In this document: in pieces, positions 15,967 to 23,997 of the stretch
Numbering within the stretch: the stretch's first letter is position 1
Layout: each line of letters starts with the position of its first letter
From: Paracoccaceae bacterium
GTDB taxonomy: Bacteria; Pseudomonadota; Alphaproteobacteria; Rhodobacterales; Rhodobacteraceae
Direction: 5' to 3'
NCBI GenBank assembly: GCA_021647745.1
Contig: JAKIUB010000028.1
Span: 1-28,087 of the forward strand
Length of the DNA stretch: 28,087 nucleotides
Program-made: the position numbers and the translations under genes
Notes under the pieces: generated by a model
Seen by the model: the letters and a program-made list of their open reading frames with translations, nothing else
What the model was told of the DNA's origin: nothing
Databases searched by the model: none

Positions 15967-15976
15967 GGATATGCTG

Positions 15977-16555
15977 ATGACACCGAATATCACCCTCTCG
16001 AATGCCCTTTGGGGTTCGAATTCTACCTTGCGCAACGTGGTGCTTGTGGCAGCGGGGATCGCGATTTTGGCGATCTCGGCCAAAATCGCCGTGCCGATGT
16101 GGCCGGTGCCGATCACCATGGGCACATTTGCGGTGCTGGCATTGGGCGCGACTTACGGGCCTCGGCTCGGGCTGGTGACGATACTGGGCTATATGCTGCT
16201 GGGCGCGATGGGCTTTAATGTGTTTGCCGGCACCGGCGGTGATGTAAGCGGGTTGGCCTATATGATGGGCGGCACGGGGGGGTATTTGCTGGGTTTTGTG
16301 CTGGCAACGGTGCTGCTGGGCTACGGGGCCACACGCGGCTGGGACCGTTCGGTGCTGAAAATGGCAGGGCTGCTTCTGGTGGCAAATGTGCTGATTTATG
16401 TGCCGGGTCTGGCATGGTTGATGCAGCTTTATGGCTGGGAGCTGGTAAAGGCCGTTGAGCTGGGCATGGTGCCATACCTGATCGGTGATGCGGTGAAGCT
16501 TGGCTTGGTGGCGCTTTTGCTGCCGGGGCTCTGGAAGTTGCTTAAAGGCAAGTAA
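15977..16555 (+). CDS. bioY: biotin transporter substrate-binding (S) component BioY
   Basis: The 192-residue membrane protein is the biotin-binding component of an energy-coupling-factor transporter. Diagnostic motifs are AKIAVPMWPVPITMGTFAVL and YGPRLGLVTILGYMLLGAMG in the first half, the glycine-rich GLAYMMGGTGGYLLGF, and GMVPYLIGDAVKLGLVALLLP at the C-terminus; about six hydrophobic helices are visible. AAGGA at 15965-15969 is 7 bases before the ATG at 15977, so this start is preferred over the ATG at 15971, which lies only one base after it. No bioM or bioN (ATPase and T component) is adjacent; some BioY proteins work alone or share an ECF module. A strong terminator follows directly. 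Confidence 0.95.
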   Translation: MTPNITLSNALWGSNSTLRNVVLVAAGIAILAISAKIAVPMWPVPITMGTFAVLALGATYGPRLGLVTILGYMLLGAMGFNVFAGTGGDVSGLAYMMGGTGGYLLGFVLATVLLGYGATRGWDRSVLKMAGLLLVANVLIYVPGLAWLMQLYGWELVKAVELGMVPYLIGDAVKLGLVALLLPGLWKLLKGK

Positions 16556-16576
16556 GCTTTTTTAAAACTTGTTTCC

Positions 16577-16608
16577 GGAGGGCCAAACGCAATTTGGCCC
16601 TCCTTTTT
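16577..16608 (+). terminator. intrinsic terminator of bioY
   Basis: A perfect 11-bp stem, GGAGGGCCAAA (16577-16587) with TTTGGCCCTCC (16593-16603), closes a 5-nt loop and is followed at once by TTTTT. Confidence 0.95.
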
Positions 16609-16658
16609 ATTGGGGCCAGCAAAATATGCCCCGCTAATATTTATTCACAGGATACCCG

Positions 16659-17750
16659 ATGTTTGAAAACATAGAGACGCCGGCCTTGGTGCTGGACCCC
16701 GACCGGCTGTTGGCCAATACCCAAAAAATGCAACACCGGGTGGAAGCGCTTGGCCTGACCCTGCGCCCGCATTTCAAAACCTCGAAATCGCTTGATGTGG
16801 CGGATATTGCCAGCGCGGGGCGGCGCTCTACCTTTACGGTTTCGACCCTTAATGAAGCCGAGTACCTGGCCGATGCCGGTTTTGATGATCTGCTCTATGC
16901 GGTTGGCATAACCCCGAATAAATTTGCCCGTGTGGCGGCGATACAGGCGCGCACCGGCAAAAATATAATCCTCTGTGTGGATTCGCTTGAGATGGCCAAA
17001 GCGGTGGCGGAAGCGCTGCCCGAAACGCAGGTTATGATCGAGGTGGATTGCGGCGAGCATCGTGGCGGGATTTCCGGCAACGCCCCCGAGATGGTGGAAA
17101 TCGCGCGGGTGCTGGGTGGGCAGCTTAAAGGCGTGATGTCCCATGCGGGCCATTCCTATTCTACCGACCAAATCGAGCACATAAAGGAAATTGCCGATCT
17201 TGAAGCCAGTGCTGCCCGTGATGCGGCCGATTTGCTGCGCGGCCACGGGATCAAGGTGGATTGTGTGAGCATCGGCTCTACGCCTACGGTTTTTTATGCC
17301 GATGATCTGGCTGGCATTACCGAGGTTCGGGCCGGGATTTATATGTTTTGGGATCTGGCGCAATATGGCCGTGGCATGTGTGCGCTTGAGGATATCGCCA
17401 TGAGTGTGCTGACCACAGTTATTGGGCATAATCGCGGCGCGGGTGTGTTGACGGTGGATGCGGGGGCCTTGGCGATGTCCAAGGATATTGGCGCACAGGC
17501 TTTTTTGCCCGATGCCGGATATGGCTGGCTTTGTGACACTAAAACCATGCAGCCAACCGGATTGCGGATAGATATCGTACATCAGGAGCATGGCACGGTG
17601 AAGGTGGGCAGCGAGGTTGATTTTGCCAAATACCCCATTGGCTCAACACTGCGGGTCTTGCCAAACCATGCCTGCCTGACTGCTGCTGGTGGCTATGGCC
17701 AATATCACCTGACCGATGGCCGGATTTGGCCGCGGGTGGATGGCTGGTGA
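16659..17750 (+). CDS. DSD1-family PLP enzyme (D-threonine / 3-hydroxyaspartate aldolase-like)
   Basis: The 363-residue cytoplasmic protein has the alanine-racemase-like PLP barrel. Lys40 in PHFKTSK is the expected Schiff-base lysine. EVDCGEHRGG, SIGSTPTVF and a C-terminal beta domain follow, and His337-x-Cys339 in PNHACLTAA is the metal-binding pair of the D-serine dehydratase/D-threonine aldolase group. Members cleave or dehydrate D-beta-hydroxy amino acids (D-threonine, D-serine, 3-hydroxyaspartate); which one cannot be read from sequence. AGGA 6 bases upstream supports the start. Terminators on both sides make it a single-gene unit. The next gene downstream encodes a LysE-type amino-acid exporter, a suggestive but unproven link. 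Confidence 0.9.
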   Translation: MFENIETPALVLDPDRLLANTQKMQHRVEALGLTLRPHFKTSKSLDVADIASAGRRSTFTVSTLNEAEYLADAGFDDLLYAVGITPNKFARVAAIQARTGKNIILCVDSLEMAKAVAEALPETQVMIEVDCGEHRGGISGNAPEMVEIARVLGGQLKGVMSHAGHSYSTDQIEHIKEIADLEASAARDAADLLRGHGIKVDCVSIGSTPTVFYADDLAGITEVRAGIYMFWDLAQYGRGMCALEDIAMSVLTTVIGHNRGAGVLTVDAGALAMSKDIGAQAFLPDAGYGWLCDTKTMQPTGLRIDIVHQEHGTVKVGSEVDFAKYPIGSTLRVLPNHACLTAAGGYGQYHLTDGRIWPRVDGW

Positions 17751-17779
17751 AGGGCAAGTAGGCGCGGCAAGGAATTGAA

Positions 17780-17806
17780 AGCCCCATCTTTGTATGGGGC
17801 TTTTTT
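17780..17806 (+). terminator. intrinsic terminator of the DSD1-family gene
   Basis: AGCCCCAT (17780-17787) pairs with ATGGGGCT (17794-17801) around a 6-nt loop, and the transcript ends in a run of T starting at the last stem base. Confidence 0.92.
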
Positions 17807-17871
17807 ATGCGCAGGAAACGGGTCGATGAGTGACTGGGGCAAGGGTATGAAGGGTGAAAACCGGAGCTGCC

Positions 17872-18429
17872 ATGACCATAGCCTTGCTGATTTTTCTGTT
17901 TCCCCTGGCCTATAGCCCCGGGCCGGGGAACATGTTTTTTACCGCGAACGGCGCGCGGTTTGGCTTTTGGGCCACGGTGCCGGCGAATATTGGCTATCAT
18001 ATCGCCACATGGCTGGTAACGCTGGCCGTGGGCGCGGGGTTTTTGGCGGTGTTTGCGCAATATCCGTTGGTGTTTACCAGTATCCGCATTGCCGGCGCGC
18101 TTTATGTGCTGTGGCTGGCATGGGGCTTGTTTAACGCGGGGCCTATGGCGGCTGGTGCCGCGCGGGTGGCGGGGTTTTGGGACGGGGTGGTCTTGCTGCT
18201 GCTTAACCCCAAAGCCTATGTGCTGATGGGTTTGATGTATTCACAATTTGGCCAGCCGGATACGCTATTTTGGGTTGCCACGGTTTTTACCGCCAATAAC
18301 ATTGTGGCTTTTTGCCTGTTTGCACTGGTTGGCGAGGTGATGGCCAAGCGCTTTGGGGCAGGGCAGAACGCCAACCGGATTATGGGTGTTATGCTGGCCG
18401 CCGTGGCCATGTGGATGCTGTTTTTATAG
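17872..18429 (+). CDS. LysE/RhtB-family amino-acid exporter
   Basis: The 185-residue inner-membrane protein belongs to the LysE translocator family, which exports amino acids such as lysine, threonine or homoserine lactone. The signature SPGPGNMFFTANGARFG lies after the first helix, and GVVLLLLNPKAYVLMGLMYS carries the conserved Asn-Pro-Lys; six hydrophobic segments fit the family. GGAG at 17863-17866, 5 bases before the ATG at 17872, decides the start over an upstream GTG at 17854. Substrate unknown. Its last 6 bases overlap the purF 3' end on the opposite strand. Confidence 0.88.
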   Translation: MTIALLIFLFPLAYSPGPGNMFFTANGARFGFWATVPANIGYHIATWLVTLAVGAGFLAVFAQYPLVFTSIRIAGALYVLWLAWGLFNAGPMAAGAARVAGFWDGVVLLLLNPKAYVLMGLMYSQFGQPDTLFWVATVFTANNIVAFCLFALVGEVMAKRFGAGQNANRIMGVMLAAVAMWMLFL

Positions 18430-19920
18430 CGGCAGCGGGGCTTGTTTGCCGGGCTTTAGCTCTATTTCGTTGGCCGAAATCTTGTCAGACGGCGCAATGG
18501 GATATTCACCACTAAAGCAGGCATCGCAATATTGTGGCTGCTCGTTGTTGCGCGGCTGGCCCTCGGTCACGGCGCGGTAAAGGCCGTCAATGCTGATAAA
18601 GCGCAGGCTATCCACCGCGAGGTGCTTTTGCATTTGTGCTTCTGTCATATTGCTGGCCAGCAGCTTGCTGCGCTCGGGGGTATCGACCCCGTAAAAGCAG
18701 GGCCACATGGTGGGCGGGGAGGCAATGCGGAAGTGAACTTCCTTGGCCCCCGCATCCTCGAACATCTCGCGGATTTTTACCGTGGTGGTACCGCGCACCA
18801 CGCTGTCATCCACCAGTATCACCCGTTTGCCCTTGATAAGGGCGCGGTTGACGTTGAGCTTCAGGCGTACGCCCATGTTGCGGATGCTCTCGGTTGGCTC
18901 GATAAACGTGCGGCCCATATACTGGTTGCGGATGATGCCCATGGCATAAGGAATACCGCTTTCCTGAGAATAGCCGATGGCCGCTGGCGTGCCGCTATCT
19001 GGCACGGGGCACACAAGGTCAGCATCCACGGGGGCCTCTTTGGCCAGCTCCACGCCAATGCGGCGGCGGGTTTCATAAACCGAGCGGCCACCCAAAATAC
19101 TATCGGGGCGGCTGAAATACACATGCTCGAAAATGCAGAAGCGCGAGGGGGCTTTGGCGAAGGGGAAGCTGCTTATGACGTCATTACCGGTGATGACCAC
19201 CATCTCGCCTGGCTCGATCTCGCGGATAAACTCGGCACCGATGATATCGAGCGCGCAGGTTTCGGACGAAAGCACATAGTTTTCCCCTAATTTGCCCAGC
19301 ATCAGCGGGCGCACGCCAAGCGCATCGCGCACGCCGATCAGCTTGGTGCGGGTCATGGCGACAACGCTGAACGCGCCTTCAACCCGCCGCAGAGCGTCCT
19401 TGAGTCGCTCGGGGATGTTGGCCTGAAAACTGCGCGCCATCAGGTGGACGATGCACTCGGAGTCCGAGCTGCTTTGAAAGATCGAGCCGTGCTGGATCAG
19501 CTCGCGGCGCAGGGCTTCGGCGTTGGTCAGGTTACCGTTATGGGCTATTGCCACACCGCCCATGGCCAGCTCGGCAAAGAGCGGCTGCACATCGCGGATC
19601 GCCGTTTGGCCTTTGGAGCCGGAGGTGGAATAGCGCACATGGCCAATGGCGAGCTGGCCCGGCAGGGTTTCCATCAGCGAGGCTTTGGTGAAATTATCGC
19701 GCACATAACCAAAGCGCCGCACCGAGCTGAAGCCTGCTTCGGGCGCGTAGGATACAATGCCGCCGGCTTCCTGCCCGCGATGCTGGAGCGCGTGTAAACC
19801 GAGCGCTACAAAATTGGCAGCCTCGGCAACACCGTTTATGCCGAATATCCCGCACTCCTCCTTGAGCTTGTCGTCGTCAAACGGCAGGGAGGGGAGTGCA
19901 GGCATCGGGGGCAGTTGCAT
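18424..19920 (-). CDS. purF: amidophosphoribosyltransferase
   Basis: The 498-residue enzyme catalyses the first committed step of purine synthesis, turning PRPP and glutamine into phosphoribosylamine. The N-terminal glutaminase nucleophile is Cys23 in KEECGIFGI, exposed after removal of a 22-residue propeptide as in Bacillus-type enzymes. The domain continues with ALQHRGQEAGGI, AIGHVRYSTSG and AHNGNLTNA. The C-terminal phosphoribosyltransferase domain has the PRPP loop VILVDDSVVRGTT. Cysteines compatible with a 4Fe-4S cluster of the Bacillus type occur (CIFEHVYFSRPDS, PCFYGVD, YCDACFSGEYP). The start is preceded by AAAAGG. It follows cvpA on the same strand after 70 bp, the same pairing as in E. 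coli. Confidence 0.97.
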   Translation of the reverse strand: MQLPPMPALPSLPFDDDKLKEECGIFGINGVAEAANFVALGLHALQHRGQEAGGIVSYAPEAGFSSVRRFGYVRDNFTKASLMETLPGQLAIGHVRYSTSGSKGQTAIRDVQPLFAELAMGGVAIAHNGNLTNAEALRRELIQHGSIFQSSSDSECIVHLMARSFQANIPERLKDALRRVEGAFSVVAMTRTKLIGVRDALGVRPLMLGKLGENYVLSSETCALDIIGAEFIREIEPGEMVVITGNDVISSFPFAKAPSRFCIFEHVYFSRPDSILGGRSVYETRRRIGVELAKEAPVDADLVCPVPDSGTPAAIGYSQESGIPYAMGIIRNQYMGRTFIEPTESIRNMGVRLKLNVNRALIKGKRVILVDDSVVRGTTTVKIREMFEDAGAKEVHFRIASPPTMWPCFYGVDTPERSKLLASNMTEAQMQKHLAVDSLRFISIDGLYRAVTEGQPRNNEQPQYCDACFSGEYPIAPSDKISANEIELKPGKQAPLPL

Positions 19921-19944
19921 GGCGCGGCCTTTTAGAGGGAATGC

Positions 19945-19967
19945 TTGCGCGCCTTATAGACGCGCAA
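19945..19967 (-). other. hairpin in the cvpA-purF gap
   Basis: TTGCGCG (19945-19951) and CGCGCAA (19961-19967) form a perfect 7-bp inverted repeat with a 9-nt A/T-rich spacer, 25 bases before the purF start. It lacks a T-tract, so it is not a standard terminator. It could be a regulator site or a leader hairpin affecting purF translation. Confidence 0.35.
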
Positions 19968-19990
19968 AGCCACGCTGTCACCACCGATAA

Positions 19991-20602
19991 TCAGTTTGTG
20001 TCGGAGGGGAGTTCTGTGCCGGTTTCTGTTGCTGCCGGTGTTGAAACGGAGCACACCGAGGTTAGCTCGTCAAAACGGGCAATGAACCAGCCCGGAACGC
20101 TGGAGGTTTCGACCTCGGCGGCGAGGCGGTCCTGGCTCTCGGAGAGCAAGGCTTTGGTTTTTGATTCTTCGACGATGTCGACACCTTCGCCAGCTGTAAT
20201 AAACTGGTCATAGGCAAACAAGGCTACGACGATTAGCAAAACACCCCGCGCCAGCCCGAAAAGAAACCCGAGGCCGCGGTCTATTGTGCCGAGCGCTGAT
20301 TTGGAGATAAGTCCGGACAAGAGCGGGGTGAAGAGCGAAATCACCACCAGCGCGACAATGAAGATCAACGCAAACGAGATGATCAGCGCTATTTCGCAAC
20401 TGTCACCAACGATGCTGTTGACGAAGGGGATTTCAAATACCAGATCCTTGCCTTGCGGGGCAAAAATAAAGGCAATGACAGCCGCGCCCCCCCAGCCGAC
20501 GATCGACAGGGTCTCGCGCACGAGCCCGCGGGCGTAGGCGAGAAAGCCGGAAATCAGTATGATGGCTAGCGCCACGCCGTCTATGATTGTGTAGTCTTCC
20601 AT
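19991..20602 (-). CDS. cvpA: CvpA family membrane protein
   Basis: The 203-residue inner-membrane protein has four hydrophobic helices. The CvpA pattern is recognisable in IIDGVALAIILISGFLAYARGLVRE at the N-terminus, VGWGGAAVIAFIF, and LGTIDRGLGFLFGLARGVLLI in the middle. A polar C-terminal tail of about 60 residues, rich in Ser, Thr and Glu, follows. In E. coli cvpA is needed for colicin V production and lies upstream of purF; its biochemical role is not settled. The start is preceded by an AAGGGAT ribosome binding site. It lies 20 bp after radA on the same strand, so radA-cvpA-purF may be co-transcribed. Confidence 0.92.
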   Translation of the reverse strand: MEDYTIIDGVALAIILISGFLAYARGLVRETLSIVGWGGAAVIAFIFAPQGKDLVFEIPFVNSIVGDSCEIALIISFALIFIVALVVISLFTPLLSGLISKSALGTIDRGLGFLFGLARGVLLIVVALFAYDQFITAGEGVDIVEESKTKALLSESQDRLAAEVETSSVPGWFIARFDELTSVCSVSTPAATETGTELPSDTN

Positions 20603-20622
20603 GCGGTTGATCCCTTGCTAAT

Positions 20623-21996
20623 CTATTTGTCTATTATTCCAAAATAAGAATCGATGAAACTCGTTATATCGTCAAACTTTTGCACGCTTATGCCTGATTC
20701 GCCCACAGTCTTCATCAAAGAAGGTGCGAAAGCGGTTGAAAAACCCAACTTTTCGGCTTCTTTTAGCCGATTATCAGGTTGGGAAATAGGTCGCAATGCC
20801 CCTGAAAGGCTTAATTCGCCAAAACACACGCTATCAGGCGGCATGGCTTTGCCTTGTCGTGCCGAGATCAGTGCGGCTGCAACAGCGAGGTCGGCGGCCG
20901 GCTCGGAGATGCGCATGCCGCCGGCGATATTGAGATAAACATCCATACCGGCAAAGCTGATGCCGGCGCGGGCATCCAGCACTGCGAGAATCATGGCGAG
21001 CCGCGAGCTATCCCAGCCGACCACGGCGCGGCGCGGGGTGGCTAGCGGGGAGGGCGCGATCAGCGCCTGAATCTCGACCAGCACCGGGCGGGTGCCCTCG
21101 ATGCCTGCAAAAACCACGGCGCCGGGGGCGGGGTTGTCGCGCTCGCTCAGGAAAAGGGCTGAAGGGTTAGTGACCTCGCCCAGCCCCGTGCCGGTCATCT
21201 CGAATACGCCAATTTCATCCGCCGGCCCAAAACGGTTTTTGACCGCGCGCAGAATGCGAAACTGGTGGCCGCGCTCGCCCTCGAAGTAAAGCACGGTATC
21301 GACCATGTGTTCCACCACCCGCGGCCCGGCGATCTGGCCATCTTTGGTGACATGGCCAACCAGCACCACCGATACGCCCCGCCGCTTGGCAAAGCTGGTC
21401 AGCTCGTGCGCGCAGGCCCGCACCTGGGAAACCGAGCCGGGGGCGCTGTCCACATGGTCGGCCCACATGGTTTGGATGGAATCAATGATCGCCAGTGCGG
21501 GGCGCTCGGCATCAAGCGTGGTGATGATATCGCGCAGGTTTGTCTCGGCGGCGAGCTGCATCGGCGCATCCGATGTGCCAAGGCGCCGGGCGCGCATACG
21601 GATTTGCGAGGCGGCCTCCTCGCCGGAAATATAGATCACCTTTTGCCCTTTTTTGGCAAAGGCGGCGGCGGCTTGCAGCAACAGGGTGGATTTGCCGATG
21701 CCGGGGTCGCCGCCCACCAGTATGGCCGAAGCGGGCACCATGCCGCCGCCCAGCACGCGGTCAAATTCGTTAATGCCGCAATTAACGCGAGGCAGGGGGG
21801 CATCCCGGGCCGACAGATCAGAGAGCGCCATTTTGCGCCCGCGCCCGCCGCCAAGGGATTTTCCGGTCGGGCCGGTGGACAGCGCCACCTCTTCCTGAAT
21901 GGTATTCCACTGTTTGCAGGCCTCGCACTGGCCGGCCCATTTTTTGTGGCTGGCCCCGCAGGATGTGCAGGTGAAGGTGGATTTTGATTTGGCCAT
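20623..21996 (-). CDS. radA: DNA repair protein RadA (Sms)
   Basis: The 457-residue protein is a RecA-related ATPase that promotes branch migration in recombination intermediates. An N-terminal four-cysteine zinc finger (CTSCGASHKKWAGQCEAC) comes first, then the Walker A GGDPGIGKSTLLLQ, the RadA-specific KNRFGPADEIGVFEM motif, and a Lon-protease-like C-terminal domain (AGGMRISEPAADLAVAAALI). Tandem ATGs lie at 21999 and 21996. The second is better spaced from AAGGA; the first gives a 4-bp ATGA overlap with the pqiA stop. Either way translation is coupled to pqiA. The longer frame to 22080 would run inside pqiA and is rejected. Confidence 0.95.
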   Translation of the reverse strand: MAKSKSTFTCTSCGASHKKWAGQCEACKQWNTIQEEVALSTGPTGKSLGGGRGRKMALSDLSARDAPLPRVNCGINEFDRVLGGGMVPASAILVGGDPGIGKSTLLLQAAAAFAKKGQKVIYISGEEAASQIRMRARRLGTSDAPMQLAAETNLRDIITTLDAERPALAIIDSIQTMWADHVDSAPGSVSQVRACAHELTSFAKRRGVSVVLVGHVTKDGQIAGPRVVEHMVDTVLYFEGERGHQFRILRAVKNRFGPADEIGVFEMTGTGLGEVTNPSALFLSERDNPAPGAVVFAGIEGTRPVLVEIQALIAPSPLATPRRAVVGWDSSRLAMILAVLDARAGISFAGMDVYLNIAGGMRISEPAADLAVAAALISARQGKAMPPDSVCFGELSLSGALRPISQPDNRLKEAEKLGFSTAFAPSLMKTVGESGISVQKFDDITSFIDSYFGIIDK

Positions 21997-22442
21997 CATC
22001 GTTCCTTCATCTGTCGTTTGGTGATTTCGGTGATCAGCATCGACAGCAATACGCAAAAGGTGAATAAATACAACCCCCAACCGGTTTCGACGGTGCCGAC
22101 CCCCACGCCTTTGGCCAGTACGATATAGAGCGCGATCAGGAAAACATCAGCCATGGCGAGCTTGCCCAATATGCCCAGCACAGGCAAGATATTACTGCCC
22201 AGCAGGCCAAAATGGATGGCAGCCAGCAGGGTGATTTTCAGCATCGGGGCGACCATGGCGAAAAAACCCACGAGCGCCGCCAGAAAAATATCGGTATCCC
22301 AAAGCGTGCCCAGCGAGGAGATCACCGAAAGCTCCTCCAGATCAAAGAACCACAGTTTTACAAGGCCCGCCCGCGCCATCGGGGCAAACCACGCGATGGG
22401 GAAGAGGATGAAGAGGGAGAGGTTGAGCAGGCGGAGGGTCAT
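21996..22442 (-). CDS. PqiA-family membrane protein (single domain)
   Basis: The 148-residue protein has four hydrophobic segments and the PqiA (paraquat-inducible protein A) arrangement: PIAWFAPMARAGLVKLWFFD, then LVGFFAMVAPMLKITLLAAIHFG, LGILGKLAMADVFLIALYIV, and YLFTFCVLLSMLITE. It corresponds to one PqiA domain, whereas E. coli PqiA has two in 417 residues. PqiA proteins are linked to MCE-type lipid transport across the envelope, which fits its place directly after mlaE-mlaF. Its start overlaps the mlaF stop by 4 bp and its stop overlaps the radA start region. Confidence 0.85.
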   Translation of the reverse strand: MTLRLLNLSLFILFPIAWFAPMARAGLVKLWFFDLEELSVISSLGTLWDTDIFLAALVGFFAMVAPMLKITLLAAIHFGLLGSNILPVLGILGKLAMADVFLIALYIVLAKGVGVGTVETGWGLYLFTFCVLLSMLITEITKRQMKER

Positions 22443-23194
22443 CTCACACTCTCAATCGGTCCTTCTGCCCTGCCGTTGATAAACTGGTCCACATAAGCAT
22501 CGCCCGAAGCATCAATATCGCCCACCACCCCGTGCCAGCGCACTTTGCCTGCATGCAGCATGGCCACATGGTCGGCAATGGCGCGCACGGAACTCATATC
22601 ATGGGTGATGGTGATGGCGGTGGCGCCAAGATCAACCACAATCTCGCGGATCAGCTCGTTGATCACCCCGGCCATGATCGGGTCGAGGCCGGTGGTTGGC
22701 TCGTCAAAGAAAATCACCGAGGGTTCAGAGGCAATGGCGCGGGCCAAGCCGACCCGCTTTTGCATGCCCCCCGAAAGCTCGGCGGGGAACTGGAAGGCAA
22801 CCTCGGGTTTCAGCCCGACACGGCGCAGTTTCTCAACCGCCAGCTCGCGGGCATCCGCCTTGGAGAGCTTGCTGCGCCCCTGAAGCAGCCGAAAAGCGAC
22901 ATTTTGCCAGACGGTCAGGCTGTCAAACAGCGCGCCGCCTTGAAAAAGCATGCCAAAATGGCTGAGGAAATCCTCACGGTTTTTCAGCGCTGCGCCGTCG
23001 ATCAGGATTTCGCCAGCATCGGGCGTGACGATGCCAAGTATACATTTGAGCAGCACCGATTTTCCGGTGCCGGAGCCGCCGATGACAACGAGGGAGCTGC
23101 CTTTAGCAACGCCAAGATCAACCCCGCGCAGCACCGCGTTGCTGCCAAAGGATTTTTTGACCCCCTTCAGGGCGATTTTTGCCACCCCGCTCAT
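22439..23194 (-). CDS. mlaF: ABC transporter ATP-binding protein, MlaF type
   Basis: The 251-residue ATPase of an MCE-type phospholipid transporter. The motifs are Walker A GGSGTGKSVLLK, Q-loop MLFQGGALFDSLTVWQNVAF (characteristic of MlaF/TtgA), signature ELSGGMQKRVGLARAI, Walker B PSVIFFDEPTTGLDPI and switch ITHDMSS. In E. coli MlaFEDB moves phospholipids between the inner membrane and the periplasmic carrier MlaC to keep outer-membrane asymmetry. It overlaps mlaE by 4 bp upstream (ATGA) and pqiA by 4 bp downstream, so the three are one translational unit. Confidence 0.92.
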   Translation of the reverse strand: MSGVAKIALKGVKKSFGSNAVLRGVDLGVAKGSSLVVIGGSGTGKSVLLKCILGIVTPDAGEILIDGAALKNREDFLSHFGMLFQGGALFDSLTVWQNVAFRLLQGRSKLSKADARELAVEKLRRVGLKPEVAFQFPAELSGGMQKRVGLARAIASEPSVIFFDEPTTGLDPIMAGVINELIREIVVDLGATAITITHDMSSVRAIADHVAMLHAGKVRWHGVVGDIDASGDAYVDQFINGRAEGPIESVR

Positions 23195-23985
23195 GACGGA
23201 AACAACAATTCGGTCAGCAGGTAATTACTGGCCAATATAAGCACCGAGGCCGAGACAACCGCATTGGTGGTTGCCTGCCCCACCCCTTGCGCCCCGCGCC
23301 CCGAGTGGAAGCCGCTATAAGTGCCCATCAAAGCCACGATAAAGCCGAAAACTGCCGCCTTGATCAGCCCGGAGGTGATATCGCCAGCTTCGAGAAAATC
23401 GACCGTATTGCTCATATAGGCGGCGGGGTTGAAGCCAAGTCGCAGGGTGCCGACCAGAAATCCGCCCAGAATGCCGATGATATTGCCGATCAGCACCAGA
23501 AGCGGCATGGCAAGGGTGGCGGCCAGTATGCGCGGCACCACGAGATATTTCATCGGGTTGGTGGAGAGCGTGGTCAGGGCGTCGATCTGCTCGGTCACCT
23601 TCATGGTGCCAATTTCGGCGGCAATACTGGCCCCGACGCGCCCGGCGACCATCAGCCCCGCCAACACTGGCCCCAGCTCGCGGATCATGCCGATGGCAAC
23701 AATGCTCGGCACCACGCTCTCGGCATTGAACCGCGCCCCGCCCGCATAGATTTGCAGCGCCAGCGCCCCGCCGGTGAAAAGCGTGGTCAGCCCGACCACG
23801 GGCAATGAAAAATACCCGATGCGCAGGAGTTGCACCGCAAACTCGCGCGGGTAAAACGGGCCGCGCAGCATGTGGGAGATCGCCAGCCCAGCAAAGATCG
23901 CTAGCCGTCCGATAGAGGCAAGCAGCCCCAGTGTCGAGCGGCCGATCGAGGCGAGCGCCTCGGTAAGAATGTTGATTGCCAGCAT
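23191..23985 (-). CDS. mlaE: MlaE-family ABC transporter permease
   Basis: The 264-residue inner-membrane permease has five to six hydrophobic helices and the family hallmarks GMIRELGPVLAGLMVAGRVG, then ASIAAEIGTMKVTEQIDAL with the coupling sequence for the ATPase, and a C-terminal VGQATTNAVVSASVLILASN. It pairs with the following mlaF gene. No mlaD (MCE substrate-binding subunit), mlaC or mlaB gene is next to it. It starts 12 bp after the alr stop on the same strand, so transcription from alr is likely to continue into it. Confidence 0.93.
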   Translation of the reverse strand: MLAINILTEALASIGRSTLGLLASIGRLAIFAGLAISHMLRGPFYPREFAVQLLRIGYFSLPVVGLTTLFTGGALALQIYAGGARFNAESVVPSIVAIGMIRELGPVLAGLMVAGRVGASIAAEIGTMKVTEQIDALTTLSTNPMKYLVVPRILAATLAMPLLVLIGNIIGILGGFLVGTLRLGFNPAAYMSNTVDFLEAGDITSGLIKAAVFGFIVALMGTYSGFHSGRGAQGVGQATTNAVVSASVLILASNYLLTELLFPS

Positions 23986-23997
23986 GGGGCCTCGAAA

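Noticed and set aside
16612..16632. GGGGC / GCCCC pair upstream of the DSD1-family gene, considered as a riboswitch or operator
   Set aside because: Only five pairs with an 11-nt loop, and no known riboswitch core is visible.
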